Part shown: one piece after another, positions 46,247 to 57,332 of the stretch | Layout of the letters: each line of letters begins with the position of its first letter | Numbering within the stretch: position 1 is the stretch's first letter | Source: Streptomyces humicola | Lineage (GTDB): Bacteria; Actinomycetota; Actinomycetes; Streptomycetales; Streptomycetaceae | NCBI RefSeq assembly: GCF_024436035.1 | Contig: NZ_JANFNG010000004.1 | Coordinates: forward strand, 1-64,000 | Reading direction: 5' to 3' | DNA: 64,000 bases | Translations under genes and position numbers: made by a program | Notes under the pieces: model-generated | Told to the model about the DNA's origin: nothing | The model's database searches: none | What the model saw: only the letters and a program-made list of their open reading frames with translations

Positions 46247-46767
46247 GGGCGGCCGTGCCGGCGGCCGGGCCGCTCGGAGATCGTTCCGGGGCCGCCACGC
46301 GCTTCCCGCCCGAGGTCGATGCGGCGCTGCGTGCGGCGGGCTGGCAGCCGGGACGCTGGGACATCAAGCAGGCCGAGGTGTGGGCCGACCGGCTGCGGGC
46401 GCATGTCTCCCCCGGTGGGCACCGGCACGCCGTCTTCCCCGCGGCGGTCGAGGCGTGGGCGGAGTTCGGCGCGCTGTCGGTGATCCCGGACGGTGGGACG
46501 GGACACGAGGTAGCGCCGTGCGGTGTCGTCGTCGACCCGATGCGCGGGGTGCACCTGGCGCGTACGTTCGCCGATCTGGGCCGGGCGCTGGAGACCGAGG
46601 TGTGCCCGCTCGGTGAGGAGTCCGGCGGCGCGGCGAAGCTCGCGATCGACGCCGAGGGCCGGGTCTACGCGATCGACCACACCGGCGACTGGTATCTCGG
46701 CGGAAGCTTCGACGGGGCCCTGACGACGATGGTCACAGGCGTCCGCCCGGTACGACTGACGGCGTGA
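46243..46767 (+). CDS. SUKH-3 family immunity protein
   Basis: 174 residues, GTG start at 46243 overlapping the deaminase TGA. The SUKH-3 pattern is clear: RFPPEVDAALRAAGWQPGRW, VFPAAVEAWAEFGALSVIP, the DP motif VVDPMRGVHLA, CPLGEE, then AIDAEGRVYAIDHTGDWYLGGSFDGALTTMVTG. SUKH-3 proteins are known or predicted immunity partners of deaminase and nuclease toxins. The tight coupling to the YwqJ-type gene suggests that it neutralises that enzyme. Upstream, the longer frame from 45868 is a shadow. Confidence 0.85.
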   Translation: MRAAVPAAGPLGDRSGAATRFPPEVDAALRAAGWQPGRWDIKQAEVWADRLRAHVSPGGHRHAVFPAAVEAWAEFGALSVIPDGGTGHEVAPCGVVVDPMRGVHLARTFADLGRALETEVCPLGEESGGAAKLAIDAEGRVYAIDHTGDWYLGGSFDGALTTMVTGVRPVRLTA

Positions 46768-46810
46768 GCCGTACCGCGCCCGCGGCCGAGGCCGACGCCT
46801 ACGGCCGGCG

Positions 46811-48157
46811 TCAGTCGCGGGCCGGTATGACCGCCGAGACGCGGAAGCCGCCGGTGCGCGTCACGCCCGCGACGAAGCCGCCGCCGAGGGCAGAGACGCG
46901 TTCCTTCATCCCCACAAGACCGTTGCCGCCGCTCGGCAGCCCGGCCGACGGCTCGGCGGCAGGCGGCCCGTTCTCCACGAGCACGGCTATCTCCTGGGTC
47001 CGGTAAGCCACCCTGACCAGGGTTTTCGCGCCCACGGCATGCTTGTGCGCGTTGGTCAGCGCCTCCTGCACGACCCGGTACGCGGTCTGCTCGACGGGCG
47101 GGTCGAGCGGTCTGCGGTCGCCCTCCTCCGAGAGGGACACCGCCATCCCGGCCGCTCGTGACTGCTCGACCAGCACCCCGAGCTCGGCGAGGCACGGGCC
47201 GACCTCGCCGTCGTCGTCGGCGGCGCCGTCCGCCGTCCGCTCTGCGCCCCTGGCATCGTTGTCGGCGTCGTTCGGCTCCGGCGGAGCCGACGCAGGCGGT
47301 ATCTGTCCGTCGATCCGCGACGACGGCGCCGTCCGCAGCACGCCCAGCATCTGCCGCAGCTCGTTGAGCGCCTGCCGCCCCATGTCGCCGAGCAGCTCCG
47401 CGGCGCCCTGCGCGCGCTGCGGGTCGCTGAGCACGACAGACCGCAGCGCCGAGGCATGCACCACCATCAGGCTCACCCGGTGGGCGACGACGTCATGCAT
47501 CTCGCGCGCGATGCGCGTGCGCTCCTCCATGCGCGCCCGCTCCGCCCGCTCCCCCGCCTTCTCGGCGAGCAGCGACAGCTCGCGCTCCAGCCCGTCGGCG
47601 CGCTCCCGCAGGCTCTCCACCAGCCTGCGCCGCGCGCCCACGTACAGGCCGAGCAGCACGGGCGGGACGGTCAGGCCCACCGCCATCAGCACCGCGATGG
47701 CCAGCAGCAGCCACTGGGGCGTGTGGTAGCCGGAGCGCACGATGCTCTTGTGCATCGACACGAACGCGACGATCAGCGTCCCGGCAACCGTCATCGAGGC
47801 CAGCGCGGCGATGATCCTGCGGGGCACGTCGGAGGCGGCGAGCGTGTAGAGGGAGACGACCCCGAGCACGAAGCCCGTCTGGGCCGGGGTGACCGCGAGC
47901 GCGATCAGCACCACCGCTGTGGGCCAGCGTCGTCGCAGCAGCAGACTGGCGCCGACGAGCATCCCGAGGACCGCCCCGAGCTCCGGCACCATGCCGCTGT
48001 TGTGCGCGAAGGACGCGCCTTCCGCCGTGCACTCGACCGCCGATATCACGGCGAGTGACGCATCGAGCACCAGGCTGCGCCGCCTGGGCCACCACCACGG
48101 CCCCCCGCCGGGCGAGCCCTCAGGCCCGCCCGGCACCGTGACCCCCGTTTCCGTCAT
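46811..48157 (-). CDS. Sensor histidine kinase (NarL/DesK class)
   Basis: 448 residues: about 5-6 membrane helices in the first 190, then the HisKA_3 H-box REMHDVVAHRVSLMVVHASAL with the phosphorylated His, the N-box EALTNAHKHAVGA, and the G-box GLPSGGNGLVGMKERV. A 40-residue acidic/Pro linker lies between H-box and ATPase. No response regulator is next to it (neighbours are SUKH-3 and ppc), so it is an orphan whose partner is elsewhere. ATG 48157 (MTETGVTV) has GGCAGG close upstream; the very long upstream frame is the antisense of ppc. Confidence 0.9.
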   Translation of the reverse strand: MTETGVTVPGGPEGSPGGGPWWWPRRRSLVLDASLAVISAVECTAEGASFAHNSGMVPELGAVLGMLVGASLLLRRRWPTAVVLIALAVTPAQTGFVLGVVSLYTLAASDVPRRIIAALASMTVAGTLIVAFVSMHKSIVRSGYHTPQWLLLAIAVLMAVGLTVPPVLLGLYVGARRRLVESLRERADGLERELSLLAEKAGERAERARMEERTRIAREMHDVVAHRVSLMVVHASALRSVVLSDPQRAQGAAELLGDMGRQALNELRQMLGVLRTAPSSRIDGQIPPASAPPEPNDADNDARGAERTADGAADDDGEVGPCLAELGVLVEQSRAAGMAVSLSEEGDRRPLDPPVEQTAYRVVQEALTNAHKHAVGAKTLVRVAYRTQEIAVLVENGPPAAEPSAGLPSGGNGLVGMKERVSALGGGFVAGVTRTGGFRVSAVIPARD

Positions 48158-48430
48158 ACCTGCCAGCGTAGGCGGTCCCTCCGACAGCACACCTGGCACC
48201 TGTGCCGGCCCTGTGGACAACGCGCCGGAGTGAGCGACACACGTGAGCAAGCGGAGGAGGCACCCCCGCGGAGCCGGGAAGGGCGGCCGAGGGACGAGGC
48301 CGGCCGCGGGGCGCGTAGGGGGCGGAGAAGCGAACAGAAGAGGGGATGCCCGCACGCGTCTGCATATGCTGGTCACGCCGGACAGCGCGGTCCGCACCGT
48401 CAGCCGTTCCCACGCTAGGAGCCGCAACCC

Positions 48431-51178
<2,748 letters not shown>

Positions 51179-51206
51179 GCACGCCCGGACGACGCGGCGG
51201 CGGTCT

Positions 51207-51701
51207 TCAGGTCAGTGCGAAGGCCGCCGCCAGCAGCGCCGCCCCCACAAGGCCCGCGCCGACCGCCGTTCGCCGCATCCGCAGCCCGAACGCGATCACC
51301 AGCGAAGCCAGCAGCAACGCACCGGCGAACGGCACCCAGGCGTGCAGGATCCCGTCCGGCCCGGTGCGCACCACGTCGTCGGTGCCCGGCACCACCGCGA
51401 CCGGGATCTTCTCACCCGTGGCCTTGGTCGCCGACTTGTCGACGGTCACGCTCGGCCGCGCCGTCCCCGCACCGTCCGCCGGCGCGAACGGCCCGGTGCA
51501 GGTGTGGTCACCGCAGGCCTGCACCGTCATCGTGCCCTGTTCCAGGCCGGTGACCATCGCGTCCCGCCCGTGCGTCCACGAGGCCCACGCCCCGGCGGCG
51601 AGCACGACGAGCACCACGACGCCGGCGACCAGCATCTTGACGAGCAACAGCAGGCCGTACGCGCTTTCGCCCATCCGGCGGGCCCGGCTCCGTTTGACCA
51701 T
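51207..51701 (-). CDS. Hypothetical membrane protein
   Basis: 164 residues: a basic start, one membrane helix at about 17-42 (LLLLVKMLVAGVVVLVVLAAGAWA), an extracytoplasmic part with a disulfide-type cysteine pair (VQACGDHTCTGPF) and two hydrophobic segments at about 120-162. No family recognised. It is convergent with ppc and in the same direction as pth, 49 bp after pth in transcription order. Confidence 0.65.
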   Translation of the reverse strand: MVKRSRARRMGESAYGLLLLVKMLVAGVVVLVVLAAGAWASWTHGRDAMVTGLEQGTMTVQACGDHTCTGPFAPADGAGTARPSVTVDKSATKATGEKIPVAVVPGTDDVVRTGPDGILHAWVPFAGALLLASLVIAFGLRMRRTAVGAGLVGAALLAAAFALT

Positions 51702-51749
51702 GCGGGCGATCCTTGGCCATCGACGGCCCGCAGGTCAACCGTCGGCCGG

Positions 51750-52334
51750 TCAACTGTTGTAGGTGGACTGCGCGCGCTCCAGACCGTCCTCGATGAGCGA
51801 CTCGACCGCGTCGGCGGCGCGGTCCACGAACCACTCCAACTCCTTGCGCTCGGCCGCGGAGAAGTCCTTGAGCACGAAGGCGGCCACCTCCATCCGGCCG
51901 GGCGGACGGCCGATGCCACACCGCACCCGCAGATAGTCGGGACCCAGCGACTTGGTGATCGACTTCAGGCCGTTGTGACCGTTGTCACCGCCGCCCTTCT
52001 TCAACCGCAGCGTCGCATAGTCGATGTCGAGCTCGTCATGGACGGCGATGATCCGCTCGACCGGAACCTTGTAGAAGTCGCGCAGCGCCGTCACCGGACC
52101 GCCGGACAGGTTCATGTACGTCATCGGCTTGGCCAGCACCACGCGCTGCCCGCCGATGCGGCCCTCGACCACCTGGGCCCGGGACTTGTGCGACTTGAAA
52201 CGGCCGCCGATGCGCCCGGCCAGCAGGTCGGCCACCATGAAGCCGATGTTGTGGCGGTTGCCCGCGTACTCGGGCCCGGGGTTGCCGAGCCCGGCCACGA
52301 GCCAGGGCCCCTCCGGGGCGGGGGAACTGCTCAT
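51750..52334 (-). CDS. pth: Peptidyl-tRNA hydrolase
   Basis: 194 residues. [22 protein letters not shown] contains the catalytic His and binding Asn. Other landmarks: [43 protein letters not shown] (catalytic Asp and the GHNGL loop) and RVRCGIGRP. It releases tRNA from stalled peptidyl-tRNA. Downstream of rplY in the same direction, as in most actinobacteria. Confidence 0.96.
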   Translation of the reverse strand: MSSSPAPEGPWLVAGLGNPGPEYAGNRHNIGFMVADLLAGRIGGRFKSHKSRAQVVEGRIGGQRVVLAKPMTYMNLSGGPVTALRDFYKVPVERIIAVHDELDIDYATLRLKKGGGDNGHNGLKSITKSLGPDYLRVRCGIGRPPGRMEVAAFVLKDFSAAERKELEWFVDRAADAVESLIEDGLERAQSTYNS

Positions 52335-52383
52335 GTTCTCGCGTCACCTCTCCAACAACGGACACCCGGGAACGTACAACAGG

Positions 52384-52418
52384 CGAACCGCCGCCCGGTG
52401 CGTCCGGGCGGCGGTTCG
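52384..52418 (-). terminator. Terminator between rplY and pth
   Basis: CGAACCGCCGCCCGG (52384-52398) and CCGGGCGGCGGTTCG (52404-52418), a 15-bp perfect stem with a 5-nt loop. It ends 36 bp past the rplY stop. Confidence 0.88.
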
Positions 52419-52453
52419 GATCAGCTGTCAAAGACGTGGCTCCTGCGGGCCAC

Positions 52454-53059
52454 TCAGCCCTCGGCGCCCTCGGCCTCGCCCTCGCCCTCGGCGGCCTCCT
52501 CGCCCTCGGCCGGGGCCTCGGCCTGCGCGGCCACGATCTGCACGACAACGGCGTCATCGTCGACCTCGAGCACGGTGCCGTTCGGCAGCACGATGTCCTT
52601 GGCGACGACGGAGTCACCGGCGTTCAGGCCTTCCACAGAGACGGTGACCGACTCCGGGATGTGGGTGGCCTCGGCCTGGACCGGCAGCGCGTTCAGCACG
52701 TGCTCGATCAGGTTGCCGCCCGGCGCCAGCTCGCCCTCGACGTGCACCGGGATCTCGACGGAGACCTTCTCGCCCCGCTTGACCTGCAGCAGGTCGACGT
52801 GCTCGAGGAAGCCCTTGATCGGGTCCCTCTGCACGGCCTTGGGGATGACGAGCTCGGTGTTGCCCTCGACGTCCAGGCTGATCAGCACGTTGGCGGTCTT
52901 CAGCGCGAGCATCAGGTCGTGGCCCGGCAGCGCCACGTGCACCGGGTCGGCACCGTGGCCGTAGACAACACCCGGGACCTTGCCCTCGCGACGGGTACGG
53001 CGCGCGGCGCCCTTGCCGAACTCCTTGCGCAGCTCAGCTGCGATCTTGACCTCAGCCAT
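52454..53059 (-). CDS. rplY: 50S ribosomal protein L25/general stress protein Ctc
   Basis: 201 residues: an N-terminal 5S-rRNA-binding L25 domain (IAAELRKEFGKGAARRTRREGKVPGVVYGHG), a C-terminal TL5/Ctc beta domain (VSVEGLNAGDSVVAKDIVLPNGTVLEVDDDAVV) and a 25-residue Glu/Ala-rich tail. It stabilises 5S rRNA in the large subunit. Lies in the glmU-prs-rplY-pth run. Confidence 0.96.
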   Translation of the reverse strand: MAEVKIAAELRKEFGKGAARRTRREGKVPGVVYGHGADPVHVALPGHDLMLALKTANVLISLDVEGNTELVIPKAVQRDPIKGFLEHVDLLQVKRGEKVSVEIPVHVEGELAPGGNLIEHVLNALPVQAEATHIPESVTVSVEGLNAGDSVVAKDIVLPNGTVLEVDDDAVVVQIVAAQAEAPAEGEEAAEGEGEAEGAEG

Positions 53060-53240
53060 GTCAGCACTCCTCGTGGATGACGACGGTTAACGAATGCGTC
53101 GCTCGGTCCACGACGGACCTGCTGTAAAAGCGCGTCGATAACGGAGCGCCGACCGCGTCCTGACGAACGCGGTTGCGGCCTCCCTCGCCGAGCAACGGAA
53201 CGATTCTACCTGCGCTGGAGAAGGGGTCAGTGCACGCCGG

Positions 53241-54218
53241 TCAGTGCACGCCGTTGAACAGGCTCGTCACCGAGCCGTCCTCGAACACCTCGCGGATGGC
53301 ACTCGCGATCATCGGCGCCATCGACAGCACCGTGATCTTGTCGAGCTCCAGCTCGCCCGGCGTCGGCAGCGTGTTGGTGAAGATGAACTCGCTCACCTTC
53401 GAATTCTTCAGCCGGTCGGCCGCGGGCCCGGAGAGTACACCGTGCGTGGAGGCCACGATCACGTCCTCCGCACCGTTGGCGAACAGCGCGTCCGCCGCGG
53501 CGCAGATCGTGCCACCGGTGTCGATCATGTCGTCGACCAGGACGCACACGCGGCCGTTGACGTCACCGACGACCTCGTGGACGGTCGCCTGGTTCGCCAC
53601 GTGCGGGTCGCGCCGCTTGTGGACGATCGCCAGCGGGGCGCCGAGCCGGTCGCACCAGTTGTCGGCGACGCGGACGCGGCCCGCGTCCGGAGAGACGACG
53701 GTGAGCTTCGAGCGGTCCACCTTGCCGCCCACGTAGTCGGCGAGCACCGGCAGCGCGATCAGGTGGTCGACCGGGCCGTCGAAGAAGCCCTGGATCTGCG
53801 AGGTGTGCAGGTCGACGGTGAGCAGCCGGTCGGCGCCCGCCGTCTTGAACAGGTCGGCCATCAGCCGCGCCGAGATCGGCTCTCGGCCCAGGTGCTTCTT
53901 GTCCTGCCGCGCATAGCCGTAGAACGGCACGATCACGGTGATGCGCTTGGCGGAGGCCCGCTTCAGCGCATCGATCATGATCAGCTGCTCCATGATCGAC
54001 TTGTTGATCGGCGCCGTGTGGCTCTGGATGACGAACGCGTCGCAGCCGCGCGCCGACTCCTCGAACCGCACGTAGATCTCGCCGTTCGCGAAGTCGAAGG
54101 CCTTGGTCGGCACCAGGCCGACGCCGAGCTCCTTCGCCACCTCCTCCGCCAGCTCGGGGTGGGCGCGGCCGGAGAAGAGCATCAGCTTCTTCTCACCGGT
54201 CGTCTTGATCCCGGTCAC
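53241..54218 (-). CDS. prs: Ribose-phosphate pyrophosphokinase
   Basis: 325 residues. LMLFSGRAHPELAEEVAKELG at the start, VPFYGYARQDKK (flexible ATP loop), SPDAGRVRVADNW, and the PRPP-binding loop VCVLVDDMIDTGGTI. It makes PRPP for nucleotides, histidine and tryptophan. The start is GTG 54218, with GGAGAC 7 bases upstream. The frame remains open to 54266, but that extension has no ribosome site. Confidence 0.96.
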   Translation of the reverse strand: MTGIKTTGEKKLMLFSGRAHPELAEEVAKELGVGLVPTKAFDFANGEIYVRFEESARGCDAFVIQSHTAPINKSIMEQLIMIDALKRASAKRITVIVPFYGYARQDKKHLGREPISARLMADLFKTAGADRLLTVDLHTSQIQGFFDGPVDHLIALPVLADYVGGKVDRSKLTVVSPDAGRVRVADNWCDRLGAPLAIVHKRRDPHVANQATVHEVVGDVNGRVCVLVDDMIDTGGTICAAADALFANGAEDVIVASTHGVLSGPAADRLKNSKVSEFIFTNTLPTPGELELDKITVLSMAPMIASAIREVFEDGSVTSLFNGVH

Positions 54219-54380
54219 TGCACCGTCTCCTTGGTGTTCAACGCAGCTTCGCCCCTGGTATGGCAAGCCGGCGGAATTGTGTGCACCTCACACGGTACGC
54301 CGCGCGCGGAGCGCCCGTGCACCCGGCATACGCTGTTGCCCCCGTATGCCCGTTTTCCTATGCCCGTTTCGTAACCCTCG

Positions 54381-55844
54381 TCAGGACTCACCGGCCCCGT
54401 CGTCGTCGGCGCGGGCGGACCGCTCGGCCGCCTGGGCCGCTGCACTGCCGGGGCGCTTGCGCGCCACCCAGCCCTCGATGTTGCGCTGCTGACCGCGGGC
54501 CACCGCGAGGGCGCCGGCCGGGACGTCCCTGGTGATCACCGACCCGGCCGCGGTGTAGGCGCCGTCCCCGACGGTGACAGGCGCCACGAACATGTTGTCC
54601 GAGCCGGTCTTGCAGTAGCTGCCGACGGTGGTGTGGTGCTTGTGCTCGCCGTCGTAGTTGACGAAGACGCTCGCGGCACCGATGTTCGTGTGCTCGCCGA
54701 TCGTGGCGTCACCGACGTACGACAGGTGCGGCACCTTGGTGCCCTCGCCGATGACCGCGTTCTTCATCTCGACGTACGTGCCCGCCTTGGCACCCGGTCC
54801 GAGCACGGTGCCGGGGCGCAGGTACGCGTACGGGCCGACGCTCGCGTCCTCGCCGATCCGGGCACTGTCGGCGACCGCGTTGATCACCCGGGCGCCGCGG
54901 CCCACCTCGGTGTCGGTGAGGGTGCAGTTGGGGCCGACCTCTGCGCCGGACGCGATCCGGGTGGCGCCGTGCAGCTGGGTGCCGGGGTGGATGACGGCGT
55001 CGGGCTCGAACTCGACCTCCGCGTCCACCCATGTCGTCGCCGGGTCGACGACGGTGACACCGGCGAGCATCGCCTCGCGCAGCAGCCGGTCGTTGAGCAG
55101 GCGGCGCGCCTCGGCGAGCTGGACGCGGTTGTTGATCCCGAGGATCTCCCGGTGGTCGTCGGCGACCGTGGCGCCGACGCGGTGCCCAGCCTCGCGCAGG
55201 ATGGACAGGGTGTCGGTGAGGTACTCCTCGCCCTGGGCGTTGTCGGTGGTGATCTTGCCGAGGGCGTCGGTGAGCAGCGCCGCGTCGAAGGCGTAGACGC
55301 CGGAGTTGATCTCGGTGATGGCGCGCTGCCCGGCGGTGGCGTCCTTCTGCTCGACGATTGCGCAGACCGCGCCGTCGTCCGCCCGCACGATCCGTCCGTA
55401 GCCGGTCGGGTCCGGGACCTCGGCGGTCAGCACGGTGACGGCGTTGCCCTCGGCCTCGTGGGCCGCGGTGAGCGCGCGGAGGGTGTCGGCGGTCAGCAGC
55501 GGGGTGTCGCCGTAGGTGATGATCACGGTGCCGTCGAGTGCGACGCCCTGCGCCGACAGCTCGTCGAGGCCGATGCGGGCGGCGTGCCCGGTGCCGTTCT
55601 GCTCGTGCTGGACGGCGCTGCGGATCGCGGGGTCGATGGAGGCGAGATGCGCGGAGACCCGCTCGCGCGCGTGCCCGACGACCACCACCAGGTGCTCGGG
55701 CGCCAACTCGCGTGCCGCGGCGACGACGTGGCCGACCAGCGAGCGGCCGCCGATCTCGTGCAGGACCTTGGGGGTGGCCGACTTCATGCGGGTGCCCTCA
55801 CCCGCGGCGAGGACGACGACGGCAGCCGGACGAATGGGGCTCAC
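54381..55844 (-). CDS. glmU: Bifunctional GlmU (N-acetylglucosamine-1-P uridylyltransferase / glucosamine-1-P acetyltransferase)
   Basis: 487 residues. The N-terminal pyrophosphorylase has VVVLAAGEGTRMKSATPKVLHEIGG and TYGDTPLLTADTL. The C-terminal left-handed beta helix is a run of hexapeptides (AVIHPGTQLHGATRIASGAEVGP) with the acetyltransferase residues in YVEMKNAVIGEGTKVPHLSYVGD. A disordered basic/acidic tail follows. It makes UDP-GlcNAc for peptidoglycan. First protein gene after tRNA-Gln and upstream of prs. Confidence 0.96.
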   Translation of the reverse strand: MSPIRPAAVVVLAAGEGTRMKSATPKVLHEIGGRSLVGHVVAAARELAPEHLVVVVGHARERVSAHLASIDPAIRSAVQHEQNGTGHAARIGLDELSAQGVALDGTVIITYGDTPLLTADTLRALTAAHEAEGNAVTVLTAEVPDPTGYGRIVRADDGAVCAIVEQKDATAGQRAITEINSGVYAFDAALLTDALGKITTDNAQGEEYLTDTLSILREAGHRVGATVADDHREILGINNRVQLAEARRLLNDRLLREAMLAGVTVVDPATTWVDAEVEFEPDAVIHPGTQLHGATRIASGAEVGPNCTLTDTEVGRGARVINAVADSARIGEDASVGPYAYLRPGTVLGPGAKAGTYVEMKNAVIGEGTKVPHLSYVGDATIGEHTNIGAASVFVNYDGEHKHHTTVGSYCKTGSDNMFVAPVTVGDGAYTAAGSVITRDVPAGALAVARGQQRNIEGWVARKRPGSAAAQAAERSARADDDGAGES

Positions 55845-55971
55845 GCGGGGGCTCCTCGGCGTTGAGTGCTGGACACCTCGAGGATACCGAGCGGTTCTGA
55901 ACAGGCCATACGCGCGCGGGCCCTGACCGGCCGGTCGGCCGGATGGCCGCGCGGACCGCAGCCGGGAAGTG

Positions 55972-56043
55972 CTCCGCTGCCAGGACTCGAACCTGGAATG
56001 ATGGGACCAAAACCCACAGTGTTGCCAATTACACCACAGCGGA
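55972..56043 (-). tRNA. tRNA-Gln(UUG)
   Basis: Reading leftward from 56043: acceptor TCCGCTG/CAGCGGA, D arm GTGT/ACAC, anticodon stem GTGGG/CCCAT around TTTTGGT, giving anticodon TTG, and the T arm CCAGG/CCTGG with TTCGAGT. The discriminator is G and CCA is not encoded. It lies directly upstream of glmU in the same direction. Confidence 0.95.
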
Positions 56044-56260
56044 TAGAAAATACCACCAAACCGGACAGTTGATCAGGCTGCCGGATTGACCCCCACCACT
56101 ATGCCGTACGCCGGCACCGCCACGCGACGGCATACCCGCCTGAGCGGCATGCAGATGGCCGACCGAGGGTACGCGACGGTTCGCGCGTCCTTCGCCGCAA
56201 GTCCGCCTGATCGGGTGAAAATCCTCATACCACTGCGCGCTCCGCACCCACGTGGCCCTG

Positions 56261-56288
56261 TTCCGCTCCGAATAAGCACTGCCATACT
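56261..56288 (+). promoter_or_regulatory. Candidate desaturase promoter
   Basis: TTCCGC (56261-56266), a 16-bp spacer, CATACT (56283-56288). The repeat-rich operator begins 8 bp downstream, over the expected start site. Confidence 0.4.
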
Positions 56289-56295
56289 TACGTCG

Positions 56296-56315
56296 CCGTA
56301 GGTTACGGAACCGTA
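56296..56315. promoter_or_regulatory. Candidate TetR operator of the desaturase operon
   Basis: CCGTA-GGT-TACGG-AA-CCGTA: two overlapping palindromes that share the middle TACGG. It lies 28 bp before the desaturase ATG, in front of an operon whose second gene is a TetR regulator. This is the expected place for autoregulation. Confidence 0.55.
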
Positions 56316-56342
56316 GCCACCCCCAGCCCCACGAGGGACACC

Positions 56343-57332
56343 ATGACCACCACACCTGAAGTGATCACCGAGTCCCGGGATCCCGCCACCACCGATCAGC
56401 AACAGCTGCCGAGCGCGACGCTCGGCGCGGACACCAAGGGGTCCGTCGAGCAGATCACCCTGGCGCTCTTCATCGGCGTCCCGTTCCTCGCCCTCCTCGC
56501 GGCGATTCCGTTCGCCTGGGGATGGGGAATGAGCTGGCTCGACCTCGGCCTGATGACCGGAATGTACTTCCTCGGCTGCCACGGGATCACCGTCGGCTTC
56601 CACCGGCACTTCACCCACGGCTCGTTCAAGGCCAAGCGCCCGTTGCGCATCGCGCTCGCGATCGCCGGCTCGATGGCCGTCGAGGGCCCGATCGTGCGCT
56701 GGGTCGCGGACCACCGCAGGCACCACAAGTTCTCCGACGCCGAGGGCGACCCGCACTCCCCGTGGCGCTACGGCGAGACCGTTCCGGCACTGCTCAAGGG
56801 CCTGTTCTGGGCGCACATGGGATGGATGTTCGACGAGGAGCAGACCCCGCAGCACAAGTACGCCCCCGACCTGATCAAGGATCCGGCGATCCGGGCGGTC
56901 TCCAAGCAGTTCGTGCTGTGGACGACCGTCTCGCTGCTGCTGCCCCCGCTGGTCGGCGGTCTGGTGACGATGTCGTGGTGGGGCGCGTTCACGGCGTTCT
57001 TCTGGGGCTCCCTGGTGCGCGTGGCGCTGCTGCACCACGTCACCTGGTCGATCAACTCGATCTGCCACGCGGTGGGCAAGCGCCCGTTCAAGTCGCGCGA
57101 CAAGTCCGGCAACGTGTGGTGGCTCGCAGTGCTCTCGTGTGGCGAGTCCTGGCACAACCTGCACCACGCCGACCCGACGTCGGCGCGCCACGGCGTGCTG
57201 CGCTGGCAGCTCGATTCCAGTGCGCGGCTCATCCGGTGGTTCGAACAGCTCGGATGGGCGACCGACGTGCGCTGGCCGAGCGAGGACCGTATCGCCTCCC
57301 GTCGTAAGGAAGGCGTCGCCGAGGCGGCATGA
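56343..57332 (+). CDS. Acyl-CoA / fatty acid desaturase (delta-9 type)
   Basis: 329 residues. All three histidine boxes of a membrane di-iron desaturase are present: HRHFTHG (about 85), DHRRHHKFSD (about 122) and SWHNLHHADP (about 267). The hydrophobic helix pairs are LALFIGVPFLALLAAIPFAW, LMTGMYFLGCHGITVGF, TVSLLLPPLVGGLVTM and the next one. It introduces a double bond into membrane acyl chains. It forms an operon with the TetR gene (ATGA overlap). Confidence 0.94.
   Translation: MTTTPEVITESRDPATTDQQQLPSATLGADTKGSVEQITLALFIGVPFLALLAAIPFAWGWGMSWLDLGLMTGMYFLGCHGITVGFHRHFTHGSFKAKRPLRIALAIAGSMAVEGPIVRWVADHRRHHKFSDAEGDPHSPWRYGETVPALLKGLFWAHMGWMFDEEQTPQHKYAPDLIKDPAIRAVSKQFVLWTTVSLLLPPLVGGLVTMSWWGAFTAFFWGSLVRVALLHHVTWSINSICHAVGKRPFKSRDKSGNVWWLAVLSCGESWHNLHHADPTSARHGVLRWQLDSSARLIRWFEQLGWATDVRWPSEDRIASRRKEGVAEAA

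Noticed and set aside
42271-46767. Secreted contact-dependent or type VII effector locus
   Set aside because: No signal peptide, WXG100 protein, RHS/YD repeats or other delivery module is visible here.
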